The notes under the pieces are model-generated. The model saw only the letters and a list, made by a program, of their open reading frames with translations. It was not told the DNA's origin and searched no databases. Made by a program: the position numbers and the translations under genes. Positions 51,555-61,753 of a stretch of DNA of 64,000 nucleotides are shown piece by piece. Within the stretch, counting starts at the first letter, position 1. Each line of letters opens with the position of its first letter. Origin of the DNA: Cytophagales bacterium (lineage in GTDB: Bacteria; Bacteroidota; Bacteroidia; Cytophagales; Thermoflexibacteraceae); assembly GCA_013299115.1 (NCBI GenBank), contig JAAFKA010000015.1, forward strand, positions 59,625-123,624. The letters are read 5' to 3'.

Positions 51555-54500
51555 TTAGAATGTTACGCGCAAGTTGAAACCATATCTGCGAACAGAAGGC
51601 AAACCAAAGAAATCAAAACCTTGTGCATTAGAAGCACCCAAAGAGCTAACTTCAGGGTCAAAATTACTTGTTTTAGGCACATTAGGTGCATAGTACCACA
51701 AATTTCTGCCTGTCAAAGTAAGACTTACTGCGCCTATGTATTTGCCCATAAAAGTTTTATCCAACAAGTTTTTAGGAACTGAATAGCCCAAAGAAAGTTC
51801 TCTCAAACGCACCACACTGCCATCGAAAACTATACCCTCGCTTGGAGAGTTAATAGCAAAACCACCATTAAACCAAACATTGTTTTCATTGATTTGGATT
51901 TGGTTTGTAACGGGCTTTCCATCACCACCAACCAAAGGCTTCTCGGTAGTTCTGTCGCCCAAAACACCTGGGATTACTCTTGGAATATTTCTTACATCAT
52001 TTTCAGCTATTGTACCTCTACCCATTAAGAACTCCAAAGTACGAGAATACACATCACCTCCATGCTTGTAATCAAGCAAAGCAGACAAAGTAAAACCTTT
52101 GAAAGAAAAAGTATTAGTAACACCTAAAACAAATTTAGGATTAGGGTCACCTATAATTTTTTGTGTTGCAGAAATCATTGTAAAACCTGTGGCAGGGTCT
52201 ATTAATAATCTGCCTTGTTCATCTCTCATAAAAGCTGTACCTCTTATGGCACCGTAAGGCTCACCAGGTCTAAGCACAGAGGTTGCATTTGTAAACAATG
52301 GACGCACATCTATTTCCTTAGAACCATTTAAGGATTCAACTTTACTTACGTTCTTTGTAAATACGGTTAAAATATTCCAACGCAAACTATTGCTAAGTTG
52401 TAGAGGAGTTACACTTAGCGAAGCTTCAATACCGCTATTTCTAACATCACCTAAGTTAGTGTTATAAAGCCTGTATCCCCCAGCTTCTGAAGTAGTTTGA
52501 TTTCCTATCATCCCTGTTGTAAGACGGTCGTAGTAGCTTACATCAAATGAAATTCTACTTTTCCAAAGTTCAACATTTAAACCAGTTTCTATTTCTGTGG
52601 TAAATTCTGGTTTTAGATTGGCATCAGGTCTAACACTAGGCACATTAATAGAAGAAATAATCTGTCCATTAGCAGGGTTTGTAAATGGAAAATCGATATC
52701 TGTACCCGGACTAGCCAAAAAACCTTTTGGATTGATACCGTAAGCTGTATAAATATTGTATGGATTTGCATCTCTACCAACAAGTCCGTAACTTGCACGC
52801 AAACGCAAACTATTGAAGAAGTCAGAACGCAAAGATTTGAATGCATCTGTTACGGAAAAATTAGCACTACCTGAATAATAGAAGTAACTATTATTAGATG
52901 TAGGTAATGTGGAACTGTTGTCGTTTCTCACTGTACCGTTAATGGTAAGGAAATCACTATAATTCATCGTAACATCGGCAAATACAGCCCACAACCTTCT
53001 GCGATTGAAGAAAGGCGTATTCGGAGTCAATGTATTTATATTGCGAAGACTTTCCACACCAGGTACAACAACAGTAAGACCAGTTGCCTGTCTATCGTCA
53101 CCCGTTCTTTGGTTGATATTATGACCAATAATTGTTTTGATGTCAATTTTATCACTCAATTTGTTTGAGAAAGTTGCTAACAAGTTAGATTCTATTTCTT
53201 GGAAATAGAGGTTATCCTCGTCTATCTGTCCAACAGTTTGGGCTTCTGTTAAAGAGCCTGCTGAGATACGACGAAGACGTTTGTCGGCATAGGCATTCAC
53301 ACCAATTTTGTAAGATAGATTCAACCAATTAAATACATTGTAGCCCAAATTCAAATTTCCAGCAACCCTTTCTACATTGCTCGATTGTTTTGAATTTCTT
53401 ACAGACCAATAAGGATTGTCTGTTACGCTAAAAAACATAAATGTTTGTCCTTTGTCAGGGTCTTCATAAGGCAGGTTGCCTAAAGGCCAGTTTCTCGGCA
53501 TTTGAAACATACGTGCCATAGGAGAGCCACCATTAGAACCAAATAGGGGGCTTTCTTGATTTGAGTTGGTATAAGCCATAGAGCCTCCAACAGTCAATCC
53601 ATTGTCTAAGATGCTGTTACCACCTACACTAATATTTGTTCTTTCGAAAGTACTACCCGGCATATAGCTTGAGTTGGTCATACGGGAAATAACAGCAGTC
53701 AAAACTGTTTTTTCTGTACCACCTGACACGCTAATAGAGTTTTCCAATACTTCTCCATTGCGGAAGAAATCACTCACGTTGTTTGGATAGTTTCTGTAAG
53801 CCACATTGCCACCTGGTACTAAACCATATCTACGAAAAGCTTCTCCTGGATAAGACTGCGCATAGAACTCATACCCACCCCAGTTAGGGATAGAATCGAC
53901 CCCTGTTGTGTTTTTAATCCAGCCACCCGCAGCATTATAGGTTCTGCCTAAACCAAACTCAGGTCCCCAGTTACCATTGGCATGGGCATAGGCTTGTGCT
54001 GTACCTGCACCGAATTTAGAGGTAAATTGAGGCATACTTGCAATTTGCTCTACAGCATAAGACAAACCATAAGTTACTTCTGTACCTCTTTTACTTTTTC
54101 TTTTTGCACCTGTCTTAGTTGTGATGACAACTACACCATTTGCTGCACGGCTACCATATAAAGCACCAGCAGCAGCACCTTTCAAGATAGTCATAGACTC
54201 TATGTTGTTAGGGTCTATATCCACCGCACGGTTAGAGGCAGCACCACCAATATCTCGCGAGTCGGCACCACCTTCATTAAAGTCGTTATTAAAAGGCACA
54301 CCATCAATAACAAACAAAGGCTGGTTATTGCCTGCAATCGTATTGTTTCCGCGAATATTAATACGCGTAGCACCACCCGCAGCACCGCCAGAGCTACTTA
54401 TTTGTACACCTGCAACTTTACCTTGCATGGCACGCAAAACATCAGGCTCTGATTTTTGAATCATTTTATCACCACCAATCTGTTCTACAGAATAACCTAA

Positions 54501-54857
54501 CTTTTTGGTATTTCTTTCGATACCTACGGCAGTTACAACAACCTCACTCAAAGTAGCTGCATCAGATAGTAATGCAACATTAATAGTCGATTGGTTGCCA
54601 ATAGTAACTTCTTGTGAAGTCATCCCAATAAACGAAAAGACTAAAATCTTATCGTCTGCACTGAGGGTAAGCTTATAAGCTCCCTCCACATCAGTTTGCG
54701 TACCTTTGGTGGTACCTTTTACGAGTACAGTTACGCCCGGTAGTGGTGTCCCATCATCTTTTGAGGTAACCTTTCCCGAAACTACCCTGTCTTGTGCCAA
54801 CACCTGCCCATACACCAAAGTAAGCAGCAAGGTTAATAACGTGAGTAATTTTCTCAT
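51555..54857 (-). CDS. SusC/RagA-family TonB-linked outer-membrane protein
   Basis: This 1100-residue receptor has a signal peptide ending at YGQVLAQ, a carboxypeptidase-like domain (VVSGKVTSKDDGTPLPGVTV, about 24-105), a plug with LFVIDGVPFNND and GAAAGALYGSRAANGVVVIT, and a barrel ending RRYGFNLRVTF. It forms with SusD a lidded TonB-dependent importer. Start of the three-gene minus-strand operon; upstream is a 719-bp AT-rich region shared with the divergent receptor at 55577. No regulator or anti-sigma pair is adjacent. Confidence 0.95.
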   Translation of the reverse strand: MRKLLTLLTLLLTLVYGQVLAQDRVVSGKVTSKDDGTPLPGVTVLVKGTTKGTQTDVEGAYKLTLSADDKILVFSFIGMTSQEVTIGNQSTINVALLSDAATLSEVVVTAVGIERNTKKLGYSVEQIGGDKMIQKSEPDVLRAMQGKVAGVQISSSGGAAGGATRINIRGNNTIAGNNQPLFVIDGVPFNNDFNEGGADSRDIGGAASNRAVDIDPNNIESMTILKGAAAGALYGSRAANGVVVITTKTGAKRKSKRGTEVTYGLSYAVEQIASMPQFTSKFGAGTAQAYAHANGNWGPEFGLGRTYNAAGGWIKNTTGVDSIPNWGGYEFYAQSYPGEAFRRYGLVPGGNVAYRNYPNNVSDFFRNGEVLENSISVSGGTEKTVLTAVISRMTNSSYMPGSTFERTNISVGGNSILDNGLTVGGSMAYTNSNQESPLFGSNGGSPMARMFQMPRNWPLGNLPYEDPDKGQTFMFFSVTDNPYWSVRNSKQSSNVERVAGNLNLGYNVFNWLNLSYKIGVNAYADKRLRRISAGSLTEAQTVGQIDEDNLYFQEIESNLLATFSNKLSDKIDIKTIIGHNINQRTGDDRQATGLTVVVPGVESLRNINTLTPNTPFFNRRRLWAVFADVTMNYSDFLTINGTVRNDNSSTLPTSNNSYFYYSGSANFSVTDAFKSLRSDFFNSLRLRASYGLVGRDANPYNIYTAYGINPKGFLASPGTDIDFPFTNPANGQIISSINVPSVRPDANLKPEFTTEIETGLNVELWKSRISFDVSYYDRLTTGMIGNQTTSEAGGYRLYNTNLGDVRNSGIEASLSVTPLQLSNSLRWNILTVFTKNVSKVESLNGSKEIDVRPLFTNATSVLRPGEPYGAIRGTAFMRDEQGRLLIDPATGFTMISATQKIIGDPNPKFVLGVTNTFSFKGFTLSALLDYKHGGDVYSRTLEFLMGRGTIAENDVRNIPRVIPGVLGDRTTEKPLVGGDGKPVTNQIQINENNVWFNGGFAINSPSEGIVFDGSVVRLRELSLGYSVPKNLLDKTFMGKYIGAVSLTLTGRNLWYYAPNVPKTSNFDPEVSSLGASNAQGFDFFGLPSVRRYGFNLRVTF

Positions 54858-55383
54858 TTGTTTAATAGATTTGTTAAATTGATTGTAATAAAAGTGAAAC
54901 CTTTTTACACTAAACTCGTAATAAGGATTTTTTGTTTATTTTGGTTTCAATATTTTTTTGAACAAACTAAACAAAACAGTTTATCATTTGTTTTGTGCAA
55001 ATCAGTTGTACTAATTGTTAAGGTTTGTTATGAACTGTTACTATTTGTTAAAATTCACAACTTCCAAATCTATATATTAAATTAATATGAAAAAAATTTT
55101 TTAACTTTTTTCATTCATTTTTTTCGGTTTTGTGAAACGGCTATTTTTAGCAAAAAAAATAAGTTATTGATAATCAACTAATTAAAAATAAATCTATTTT
55201 TTCTAATTTTCTTTACTTGTATGATTATTGGTTTTAAGGTAAGCATTGGTAGGCTTATTTACTCCGTAACTATGTAAGAAAAAACAAGTAAATATTTTTG
55301 TTGAACAAAATTATTTTTTTTATTAAACAAAAGTACAATGCTTAGGTAATTTTAGGTAAAGCTACCTTCTATGCATCGATAGC
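54858..55383. other. AT-rich intergenic region between divergent receptors
   Basis: Very AT-rich with many TTTTTT and AAAAAA runs and no reading frame of note. On the minus strand TAGATTTG (55072-55065) fits the -7 box and could serve susC with a leader of about 200 nt, but no TTTG partner is found. Nothing else is recognised. Confidence 0.4.
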
Positions 55384-55391
55384 TACTTTTG
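55384..55391 (+). promoter_or_regulatory. -7 promoter box for the TonB receptor at 55577
   Basis: TACTTTTG matches TAnnTTTG. No clear TTTG lies about 20 nt upstream. The palindrome TTATCAGACACTTT follows 34 nt downstream, the same arrangement as at 63429-63508. Confidence 0.45.
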
Positions 55392-55424
55392 TACGAAGTC
55401 AGTTTTATAAGTAAGTGGACTAAT

Positions 55425-55453
55425 TTATCAGACACTTTTAAAATGTCCGATAA
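55425..55453. repeat. leader palindrome, TTATCAGACACTTT type
   Basis: TTATCAGACACTTT, TA-centre, then AAATGTCCGATAA (one mismatch). Nearly the same palindrome is at 63480-63508. Both lie between a -7 box and the start codon of a secreted or outer-membrane protein gene. Confidence 0.75.
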
Positions 55454-55576
55454 TTGGTTTTCAAGGAGTTACAAAAATAGAAACTTACTTTTATTTTGTC
55501 TTGTTACTTAAATTACCAAATTATTTTGAATCTACAAATAAATTGTTAAATTGTAAACCCAATTGATTTCAACCTT

Positions 55577-57814
55577 ATGAAAAATATCTATCTACTACTT
55601 ATTGCTTTATTGTTTTCCCCTACTTCGGCAATTTTTGCACAACAAGATATGCAAGACAGCACATTTTCGCCTTCGGTGCGTGAAGTCTTGGCTCTGCCTA
55701 TCAAAAAAGTGGAGAAAGTATCCGTAGCCTCCAACGTCATTACAGACCAAGAAAAGCAACCTGCCTCTGTTACCACCGTAACCAAAGAGCAAATCCGAAA
55801 CTGCGGGGCAAGAACTCTGTCTGATGTATTGACTTTATACGTACCAGGCTATTTTGCGGTAGAAGACCAAGATGACGTGATTGCAGGTTTCAGAGGATTA
55901 GCTCCTGACAATAATTCCAAAGTATTGTTATTGATTAATGGTCAAAATATGAATACTGAGTTCTTTTTTGGTCCTCCCGATGCTATTCTGAACAGCCCTG
56001 ATATGGAGTACATAGAAAGAATAGAGGTTATTCGGGGACCTGGTTCTGTTACGCTGGGGCAAGGTGCTTTGTTGGGAGTTATCAACATCATTACCAAAGA
56101 TGCAGGCAGCGTGGACGGCAGCAGCGTAGGTGGTTCGGTGTCTTACGGCAAAAATGATTGGCTCAGTGGCAACGCCTATTTGCAAACCAACTATAAAGGC
56201 TTAAAAGGTTTTTTCTATGCTTCGGGCATACGCTATGATGGGCAAGCCATGCGAAACGAAGGCTGGGCAAAATTGCAAGGCAATCAAGGTTTTGCAGGAG
56301 GCAAAGTGGCTGACATGGGGCATCGTATCAAAAGAACAGACAATACTACTTTTCATGGCAATATTCAATACAAAGGCTTGTCTATCAGCATTATGCAACT
56401 CAACCAACGCAGAGATTTGTATAATTTTTATAGAGATAGAGAAGTGGTGGGGCAAAATATATTGAGTTTGGGAGCAGATTATGCTTTCAGAATCAACGAC
56501 AAAATTTCTAATAAAACAAGTATTTCTGCCATTGAAGACAATTATTCTACGTGGTCTTTGACAGGAACAGCTATGGGAGGTACAGCCGAAAGACGTTTAG
56601 GGCTGAAAAGTGTGTTTAATATAGACGAACTTTGGAAAAACAACAGATTAGCAGTGGGCGTGGAAGCAAGGCTTTTCCAAATGGGTTTGCCTAACCGCGA
56701 AGGCAACAATTACATAGCCAACGTCATTGGTACTTTTAACCCTCAAACCGCCAACAAAGATTTGACCGCAGTGTATGGTCAAAATGTGAGGGTGTTGAGT
56801 GTCTTTTTGGAAGATTTTTATAGTGTGAGCAAAAAATTTGACCTTTTTGCTGCCCTCCGTTTCGATAACCACCCTTTTTGGGGCAATAACTTTACGCCAC
56901 GTTTTGGGGCTATTTATTCGCCAAACAAAAACCTCATTTTGCGTGGTTCTTTCCAAACAGGTTTCAGAAGTGCCGTAGGTCTGCATTATGCAGGTGGGTA
57001 TCGGCGAGATGGTTTTTTGCGTGCCACCAATTATTCAGAAGTTGTAGGGGCAAATATTCCTAACGAACAAAACATCAACAGTGTAAAACCTGAAACGATG
57101 CAAAGTTTCGAGTTGGCTGTGAGTTACAAAAAAAGTGGTTTTTCGCTAAATGGTGTGGTTTTTTATACACTGGTGAGCAACGTAATAGACGTGGGCGTAA
57201 TTTACAGGGACAGAGTCGACCCTCAAAACCCCAAACCCGACCAATTTAACTTGACTTCCATAGGCTCGGACTTGGCGGGAGATTGGAATGGATTTTGGTT
57301 TTTTAAAAACACACCGGGTACTTTTTCTCAAATAGGAACAGAAATTACGCTGAACTACAAATACAAATGGTTGGACGTAGGCGGAAGTTATGCTTACGCA
57401 GGCGTAGCAGCCACCACACAAGAACAAAAAGAATTGGCGGAAAAAGCAAGCAGTATGTATTTAGCCTCTGACCCAGAGGCAAAAACTGTTCACTACAAGG
57501 CTTTTCCCGAACACACTTTTAGGTTATACGGCACCGTCAACCCTATCAAACCTTTGCACCTTAGCACCAATCTGTTGGCTTATTCAAGTTGGTATTCGCC
57601 TATTGGCACAAAGGCAGGAGCAGGTTTTATACTCAACAGCAGCATTAGTTGCCAAATTACCAAAGGTTTGGAATTTTCTTTAATAGGTCGCAATTTGCTC
57701 GATGAAAATGCTTTGTATCCTATGAATAGCAATGCAGGTGGTCGTGACGTATCACCTGGTACGCCAGCTTGGGAAAGCACCACGTTTTGGGGAGTGTTGA
57801 GAGTAAGGTTGTAA
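55577..57814 (+). CDS. TonB-dependent outer-membrane receptor
   Basis: A 745-residue receptor with a signal peptide ending at IFAQ and no carboxypeptidase-like domain. The plug contains QPASVTTVTKEQIRNCGART, then LSDVLTLYVPGYFAVEDQDD and IERIEVIRGPGSVTLGQGAL followed by LGVINIIT. The barrel ends TFWGVLRVRL. It is shorter and simpler than SusC. The classic architecture fits siderophore, cobalamin or similar small-ligand uptake, and the ligand is unknown. No ligand-specific riboswitch or Fur-type box is seen in its leader. Confidence 0.93.
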   Translation: MKNIYLLLIALLFSPTSAIFAQQDMQDSTFSPSVREVLALPIKKVEKVSVASNVITDQEKQPASVTTVTKEQIRNCGARTLSDVLTLYVPGYFAVEDQDDVIAGFRGLAPDNNSKVLLLINGQNMNTEFFFGPPDAILNSPDMEYIERIEVIRGPGSVTLGQGALLGVINIITKDAGSVDGSSVGGSVSYGKNDWLSGNAYLQTNYKGLKGFFYASGIRYDGQAMRNEGWAKLQGNQGFAGGKVADMGHRIKRTDNTTFHGNIQYKGLSISIMQLNQRRDLYNFYRDREVVGQNILSLGADYAFRINDKISNKTSISAIEDNYSTWSLTGTAMGGTAERRLGLKSVFNIDELWKNNRLAVGVEARLFQMGLPNREGNNYIANVIGTFNPQTANKDLTAVYGQNVRVLSVFLEDFYSVSKKFDLFAALRFDNHPFWGNNFTPRFGAIYSPNKNLILRGSFQTGFRSAVGLHYAGGYRRDGFLRATNYSEVVGANIPNEQNINSVKPETMQSFELAVSYKKSGFSLNGVVFYTLVSNVIDVGVIYRDRVDPQNPKPDQFNLTSIGSDLAGDWNGFWFFKNTPGTFSQIGTEITLNYKYKWLDVGGSYAYAGVAATTQEQKELAEKASSMYLASDPEAKTVHYKAFPEHTFRLYGTVNPIKPLHLSTNLLAYSSWYSPIGTKAGAGFILNSSISCQITKGLEFSLIGRNLLDENALYPMNSNAGGRDVSPGTPAWESTTFWGVLRVRL

Positions 57815-57927
57815 GCAGTCTTGCAAACAACTAATTGGTATTCAAAAATTAATCTTGTAAAATAGGAAAGTAACGCAAAAATTTTGATTTTTGCAGCCTA
57901 TACACTTAACTATTTTGGATTGTGAAA

Positions 57928-58971
57928 ATGACAGATACACCCAAAGCATTAGGCTATGCTTTTCCTGCTGAATGGGAGCCTCATGCAGCCACTTGGCTTA
58001 GTTTTCCTCATAAAGAAGCCTCATGGCCGGGCAAAATTCACGAAATTTATGCTCCTTACATTGAATTTATCAAAGCCCTGACCGAAGGCGAAAAAGTTTG
58101 TATCAATGTGAAAGATGAGCAAATGAAGCAGGAAGTAGTCCGCCGTTTGGTGGCTGCTCATACCAAAATGGACAAAGTACAGTTGTTTATTCACCCAACC
58201 AACGATGCGTGGTGTCGTGACCATGGTCCTGCCTTTTTGGTAAATTCTGCACACAAAAAACACAAAAAAGTTGTGGTTGATTGGGGTTACAATGCGTGGG
58301 GCGACAAATATCCGCCCTATGATTTAGATGACAATATTCCAACTTTGATAGCCCAACATTATAACTTACCTGTTTTTTACCCGCAAATTGTCATGGAAGG
58401 TGGCTCGGTGGAGTTCAACGGTAAAGGCACAGTGCTGACCACTACGGCTTGCTTGCTAAACGAAAATAGAAATCCGCACCTTAATCAAGCCCAGATAGAA
58501 AGTTATTTGCAAAATTATTATGGTGTCGAGCAAGTTTTGTGGCTACACGAAGGCATAGTAGGTGATGATACAGACGGACATATAGACGATATTACCCGTT
58601 TTGTCAATCACAATACGGTTGTAACTGTTGTGGAGAGCAACAAGCAAGATGAAAACTATGAAATTTTGCAAGAGAATTTGAAACTACTCAAAAAAATGAG
58701 GTTGCTCGATGGTAGTCCGTTGAATATTGTCGAGTTGCCCATGCCTACGCCTGTCATTTATGAAGACCAACGCCTGCCTGCTTCTTATGCCAATTTTTAT
58801 ATTGGCAATGCTGCGGTGATAGTCCCCACTTTTCGTTGTCCACAAGATGACGTGGCTTTGCAAATTTTAGAGAAGTGTTTTACAGACCGCAAAGTAATAG
58901 GTATAGATTCTACGGATATTATTTGGGGCTTGGGTAGTTTCCATTGCTTGAGCCAACAAGAACCTTTGTAA
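57928..58971 (+). CDS. agmatine deiminase family protein
   Basis: A 347-residue guanidino-group hydrolase related to AguA, which converts agmatine to N-carbamoylputrescine in polyamine synthesis. Visible are MPAEW-like FPAEWEPHAATWLSFPHK at the start, DAWCRDHGPAFLV, ILMEGG-like VMEGGSVEFNG, HEGIVGDDTDGHIDDITRF, and the catalytic Cys in GSFHCLSQQEP at the end. ATG 57928 is chosen; a GTG two codons upstream is possible. The partner N-carbamoylputrescine amidase gene is not in the window. Confidence 0.9.
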   Translation: MTDTPKALGYAFPAEWEPHAATWLSFPHKEASWPGKIHEIYAPYIEFIKALTEGEKVCINVKDEQMKQEVVRRLVAAHTKMDKVQLFIHPTNDAWCRDHGPAFLVNSAHKKHKKVVVDWGYNAWGDKYPPYDLDDNIPTLIAQHYNLPVFYPQIVMEGGSVEFNGKGTVLTTTACLLNENRNPHLNQAQIESYLQNYYGVEQVLWLHEGIVGDDTDGHIDDITRFVNHNTVVTVVESNKQDENYEILQENLKLLKKMRLLDGSPLNIVELPMPTPVIYEDQRLPASYANFYIGNAAVIVPTFRCPQDDVALQILEKCFTDRKVIGIDSTDIIWGLGSFHCLSQQEPL

Positions 58972-59082
58972 AAGCTATCTGAAGGTATATAAGCAACTAT
59001 TGAGCAGGAGGGCTACTCACAATGCCTTGCTGTTGCCTTTCCCCAAAAGATAAAACAGAAGTTTGCTGGTTTGTAGGGTAAT

Positions 59083-60567
59083 TTATATTTTCAACAATTT
59101 GTCAGCCAATTCTCTGGTGTTGCTTAGGCGTGGCACTTTGTTTTGCCCGCCTAATTTGCCTTCCGATTTCATATATTGAATGAAAGTATCAGCCGACAAA
59201 GCCACCAAACGAGCAGGTCGCAAGATGTTGCCCACGATGAGGTCTTTGTAATAAATATTCAATTCACAAAGTTTTTTGTCGAGGGCAGACTCAAAAGCTG
59301 GCAAATTATTGGGAGGTTTAGAAAAAGCTACCAACCATTCGTGATGTGGCAAACCTTCTTTGGGTGCAACCTGCGGGGCAACAGTAAACTCTGTAATTTC
59401 GGCTTCGGGGCATTGCGACAAAGCATATTGCATAGCTTTTTCCACTTCTTCGGCTATGACATGCTCTCCGAAAGCAGAAATAAAATGCTTGATTCTCCCT
59501 GTTACGACAATTCTATACGGATTTTTGCTTACAAACTTCACTGTATCACCAATAGCATAGCCCCACAAACCTGCATTGGTATTGAGAATAATTGCATAAT
59601 TGACCCCAATTTCTACTTCCTCTATGCTCAAACGGCGTGGTTGAGGGTTAAAATATTCATGGGCTGGCACAAATTCATAAAAAATTCCATTGTTTAACAG
59701 CAGCAGCAAACCTTCTGCCCGTTGGCTGTCTTGGTAGGCAATAAAACCTTCGGAGGCAGGATAGGTTTCTATCGAATCTATGCGTTTGCCTATACTTTCA
59801 AACAATTTGGCTTTGTAAGGCTCAAAATTTACTCCACCATAGACAAACAAAGAGAAATTTGGAAAAACGTCTTTTATTTTTTTGCCTGTTCGAGCCTGTA
59901 TTTTGTCAAAATACATCTGCACCCAAGGCGGAATACCCGAAATGAGGGACATATCTGCACGTAAGGTTTCGGCAATAATAGCATCTAATTTTTGCTCCCA
60001 ATCTTCTATGCAGTTGGTTTGATAAGTCGGTAGTTGATTAGTTCGCAAGTAGGCAGGCACATGATGATTGACTATGCCCGACAACCGTCCTGTATGCACA
60101 CCACTTTTTTGGTATAATTCGGGACTGCCCGACAAAAAAATCAGGTTTTTGTCTATAAATTGGCTCTTTCCTGTTTCGTGTATGTAGGCTAAGAGGGCAT
60201 TCCTCGCCGAATTAATATGATAAGGTACAGATTCTTTGGACAAAGGAATGTATTTTAAACCCGAAGTAGTACCTGAAGTTTTGGCAAAGTACAGGGGTTT
60301 ACCTGTCCACAAAATATTTGCCCAGCCGTCTAAAACCAAATCCATGTAAGGTTTTAGCCCTTCGTAGTCGGTTAGGGGAACAGCCGTTTTGAAATCTTGG
60401 TAAGTTTTAATATCAGCAAAGTGGTGGTCTTTCCCAAAAGTTGTTAGCTTGGCGGTGCTGATGAGTTTTTTTAAAACCTTCTTTTGAGTTTCGGCAGGGG
60501 CAGCTATCCAGCGTTGTTGTTTGGCTATATAAGACGCAAAAACTTTGGCAAGTGTAGATTTGAGCAT
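59083..60567 (-). CDS. GH3-family acyl-adenylate/amido synthetase-like protein
   Basis: A 494-residue protein of the GH3 family (acyl-adenylating, ANL-related). ATP-binding P-loop-like YFAKTSGTTSGLKYIPLSKE is at about residue 95. Further blocks are LISGIPPWVQMYFDKIQART and YPASEGFIAYQDSQRAEGLL, followed by the C-terminal VTGRIKHFISAFGEHVIAEE. Plant members conjugate auxin or jasmonate to amino acids; bacterial substrates are mostly unknown. It is on the minus strand, 39 bp downstream of the DHH phosphoesterase gene. Confidence 0.9.
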   Translation of the reverse strand: MLKSTLAKVFASYIAKQQRWIAAPAETQKKVLKKLISTAKLTTFGKDHHFADIKTYQDFKTAVPLTDYEGLKPYMDLVLDGWANILWTGKPLYFAKTSGTTSGLKYIPLSKESVPYHINSARNALLAYIHETGKSQFIDKNLIFLSGSPELYQKSGVHTGRLSGIVNHHVPAYLRTNQLPTYQTNCIEDWEQKLDAIIAETLRADMSLISGIPPWVQMYFDKIQARTGKKIKDVFPNFSLFVYGGVNFEPYKAKLFESIGKRIDSIETYPASEGFIAYQDSQRAEGLLLLLNNGIFYEFVPAHEYFNPQPRRLSIEEVEIGVNYAIILNTNAGLWGYAIGDTVKFVSKNPYRIVVTGRIKHFISAFGEHVIAEEVEKAMQYALSQCPEAEITEFTVAPQVAPKEGLPHHEWLVAFSKPPNNLPAFESALDKKLCELNIYYKDLIVGNILRPARLVALSADTFIQYMKSEGKLGGQNKVPRLSNTRELADKLLKI

Positions 60568-60606
60568 ATAATTATTTTTCGTAAATTAAAAAACAAATTC
60601 GTAATT

Positions 60607-61656
60607 TTAAACTTGTGATTCATAATTTCCAAAGCTCAAACAAGATTGCAGGGTAGCTTGATACTCCTTCAATAGAGCCAATAATTTTTGTTCGGTAGCA
60701 GCCAAAGTTAATTCAGATTTTCCTCCTGCTGCGTTTTTGTGTCCACCACCGCTAAAATGTTTTTCGGCTATTTCGTTTACTGCCAATGAGCCAAAAGACC
60801 GAAACGACATTTTAACTGTGCCATCATTTTTTTCTATCAAAATAACTGCCATTCTGATACCTGCAATGGACAAAGCATAGTTTACTAATCCTTCGGTGTC
60901 GCCTGTTTGGGTGTTAAATTGCTGCTGCTCTTGAATAGAAAGGGCAAAATAAGCTGTTTTGTATTCAGGCAACAAGGTCAATTTTTGCGAAAGGGCATAG
61001 CCCAAAAAACGTAGGCGTTGTTCTGTATTATTGTCATAAATCAGGCGTTGCACTTTGTTTACTTGCAAACCCAAATCTATCAAATCTGCCACGTTGCGGT
61101 GAATTTTGCTACTTGTGCTTTCAAATTTGAAAGAACCTGTATCTGTAACCATGCCTGCATACAAACATTCGGCTAAGGGTATATCTATCAAATGCTTATG
61201 CCCCATGAGCAAAATAAAATCATAAACCAACTCACAAGTAGCTGCTGCCTCTACTTTCCATAGCTGAAAATCGGCAGGAAACGTATTACCTATGTGGTGG
61301 TCTAAGAGCAACCTTTTTGCCTTCGATGCCAGCACCATTTCGTCAAGTGGGGCTATACGAGGCAGTTGAGAAAAATCTAAGGCAATGATGAAGTCGGCAG
61401 CCAAAAACAGTTGGCGAACCTTGTCATGGTTTTTATTTTTGTCATAGACCATAACTGCTTGATTATCGGGCAACCAAAACAGAAAAGAAGGATAATCTGT
61501 TGGTGTAATGATTTGGACAATATGCCCTAATTTTTTCAGATAACCCGACATAGCCAAAGATGACCCCAAGGCATCGGCATCAGGTTTTTGGTGGGTGGTA
61601 ATGACTATCTTTTTTGGGGTAGTCAAAAATTGTTGCAATGCAGCGAGGTTATCCAT
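60607..61656 (-). CDS. DHH/DHHA1 phosphoesterase, NrnA-like
   Basis: A 349-residue protein with motif I ITTHQKPDADALGSSLAMSG, motif II IIALDFSQLPRI, motif III LLLDHHIGN and the C-terminal DHHA1 GGGHKNAAGG. This fits bifunctional oligoribonuclease/pAp phosphatase NrnA, which degrades 2-5-nt RNA and 3'-phosphoadenosine 5'-phosphate using Mn. Bacteroidota commonly lack Orn, which fits. It is probably co-transcribed with the GH3 gene downstream. Confidence 0.9.
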   Translation of the reverse strand: MDNLAALQQFLTTPKKIVITTHQKPDADALGSSLAMSGYLKKLGHIVQIITPTDYPSFLFWLPDNQAVMVYDKNKNHDKVRQLFLAADFIIALDFSQLPRIAPLDEMVLASKAKRLLLDHHIGNTFPADFQLWKVEAAATCELVYDFILLMGHKHLIDIPLAECLYAGMVTDTGSFKFESTSSKIHRNVADLIDLGLQVNKVQRLIYDNNTEQRLRFLGYALSQKLTLLPEYKTAYFALSIQEQQQFNTQTGDTEGLVNYALSIAGIRMAVILIEKNDGTVKMSFRSFGSLAVNEIAEKHFSGGGHKNAAGGKSELTLAATEQKLLALLKEYQATLQSCLSFGNYESQV

Positions 61657-61753
61657 GTTTTTGGTGGTTTGTTACCAACTATACAAAATTAAAACAAAAA
61701 ACTTTCCAATTATTTTCTTTCTACCCTTTTAATTTTTGTTGTTTGGGGCTTAC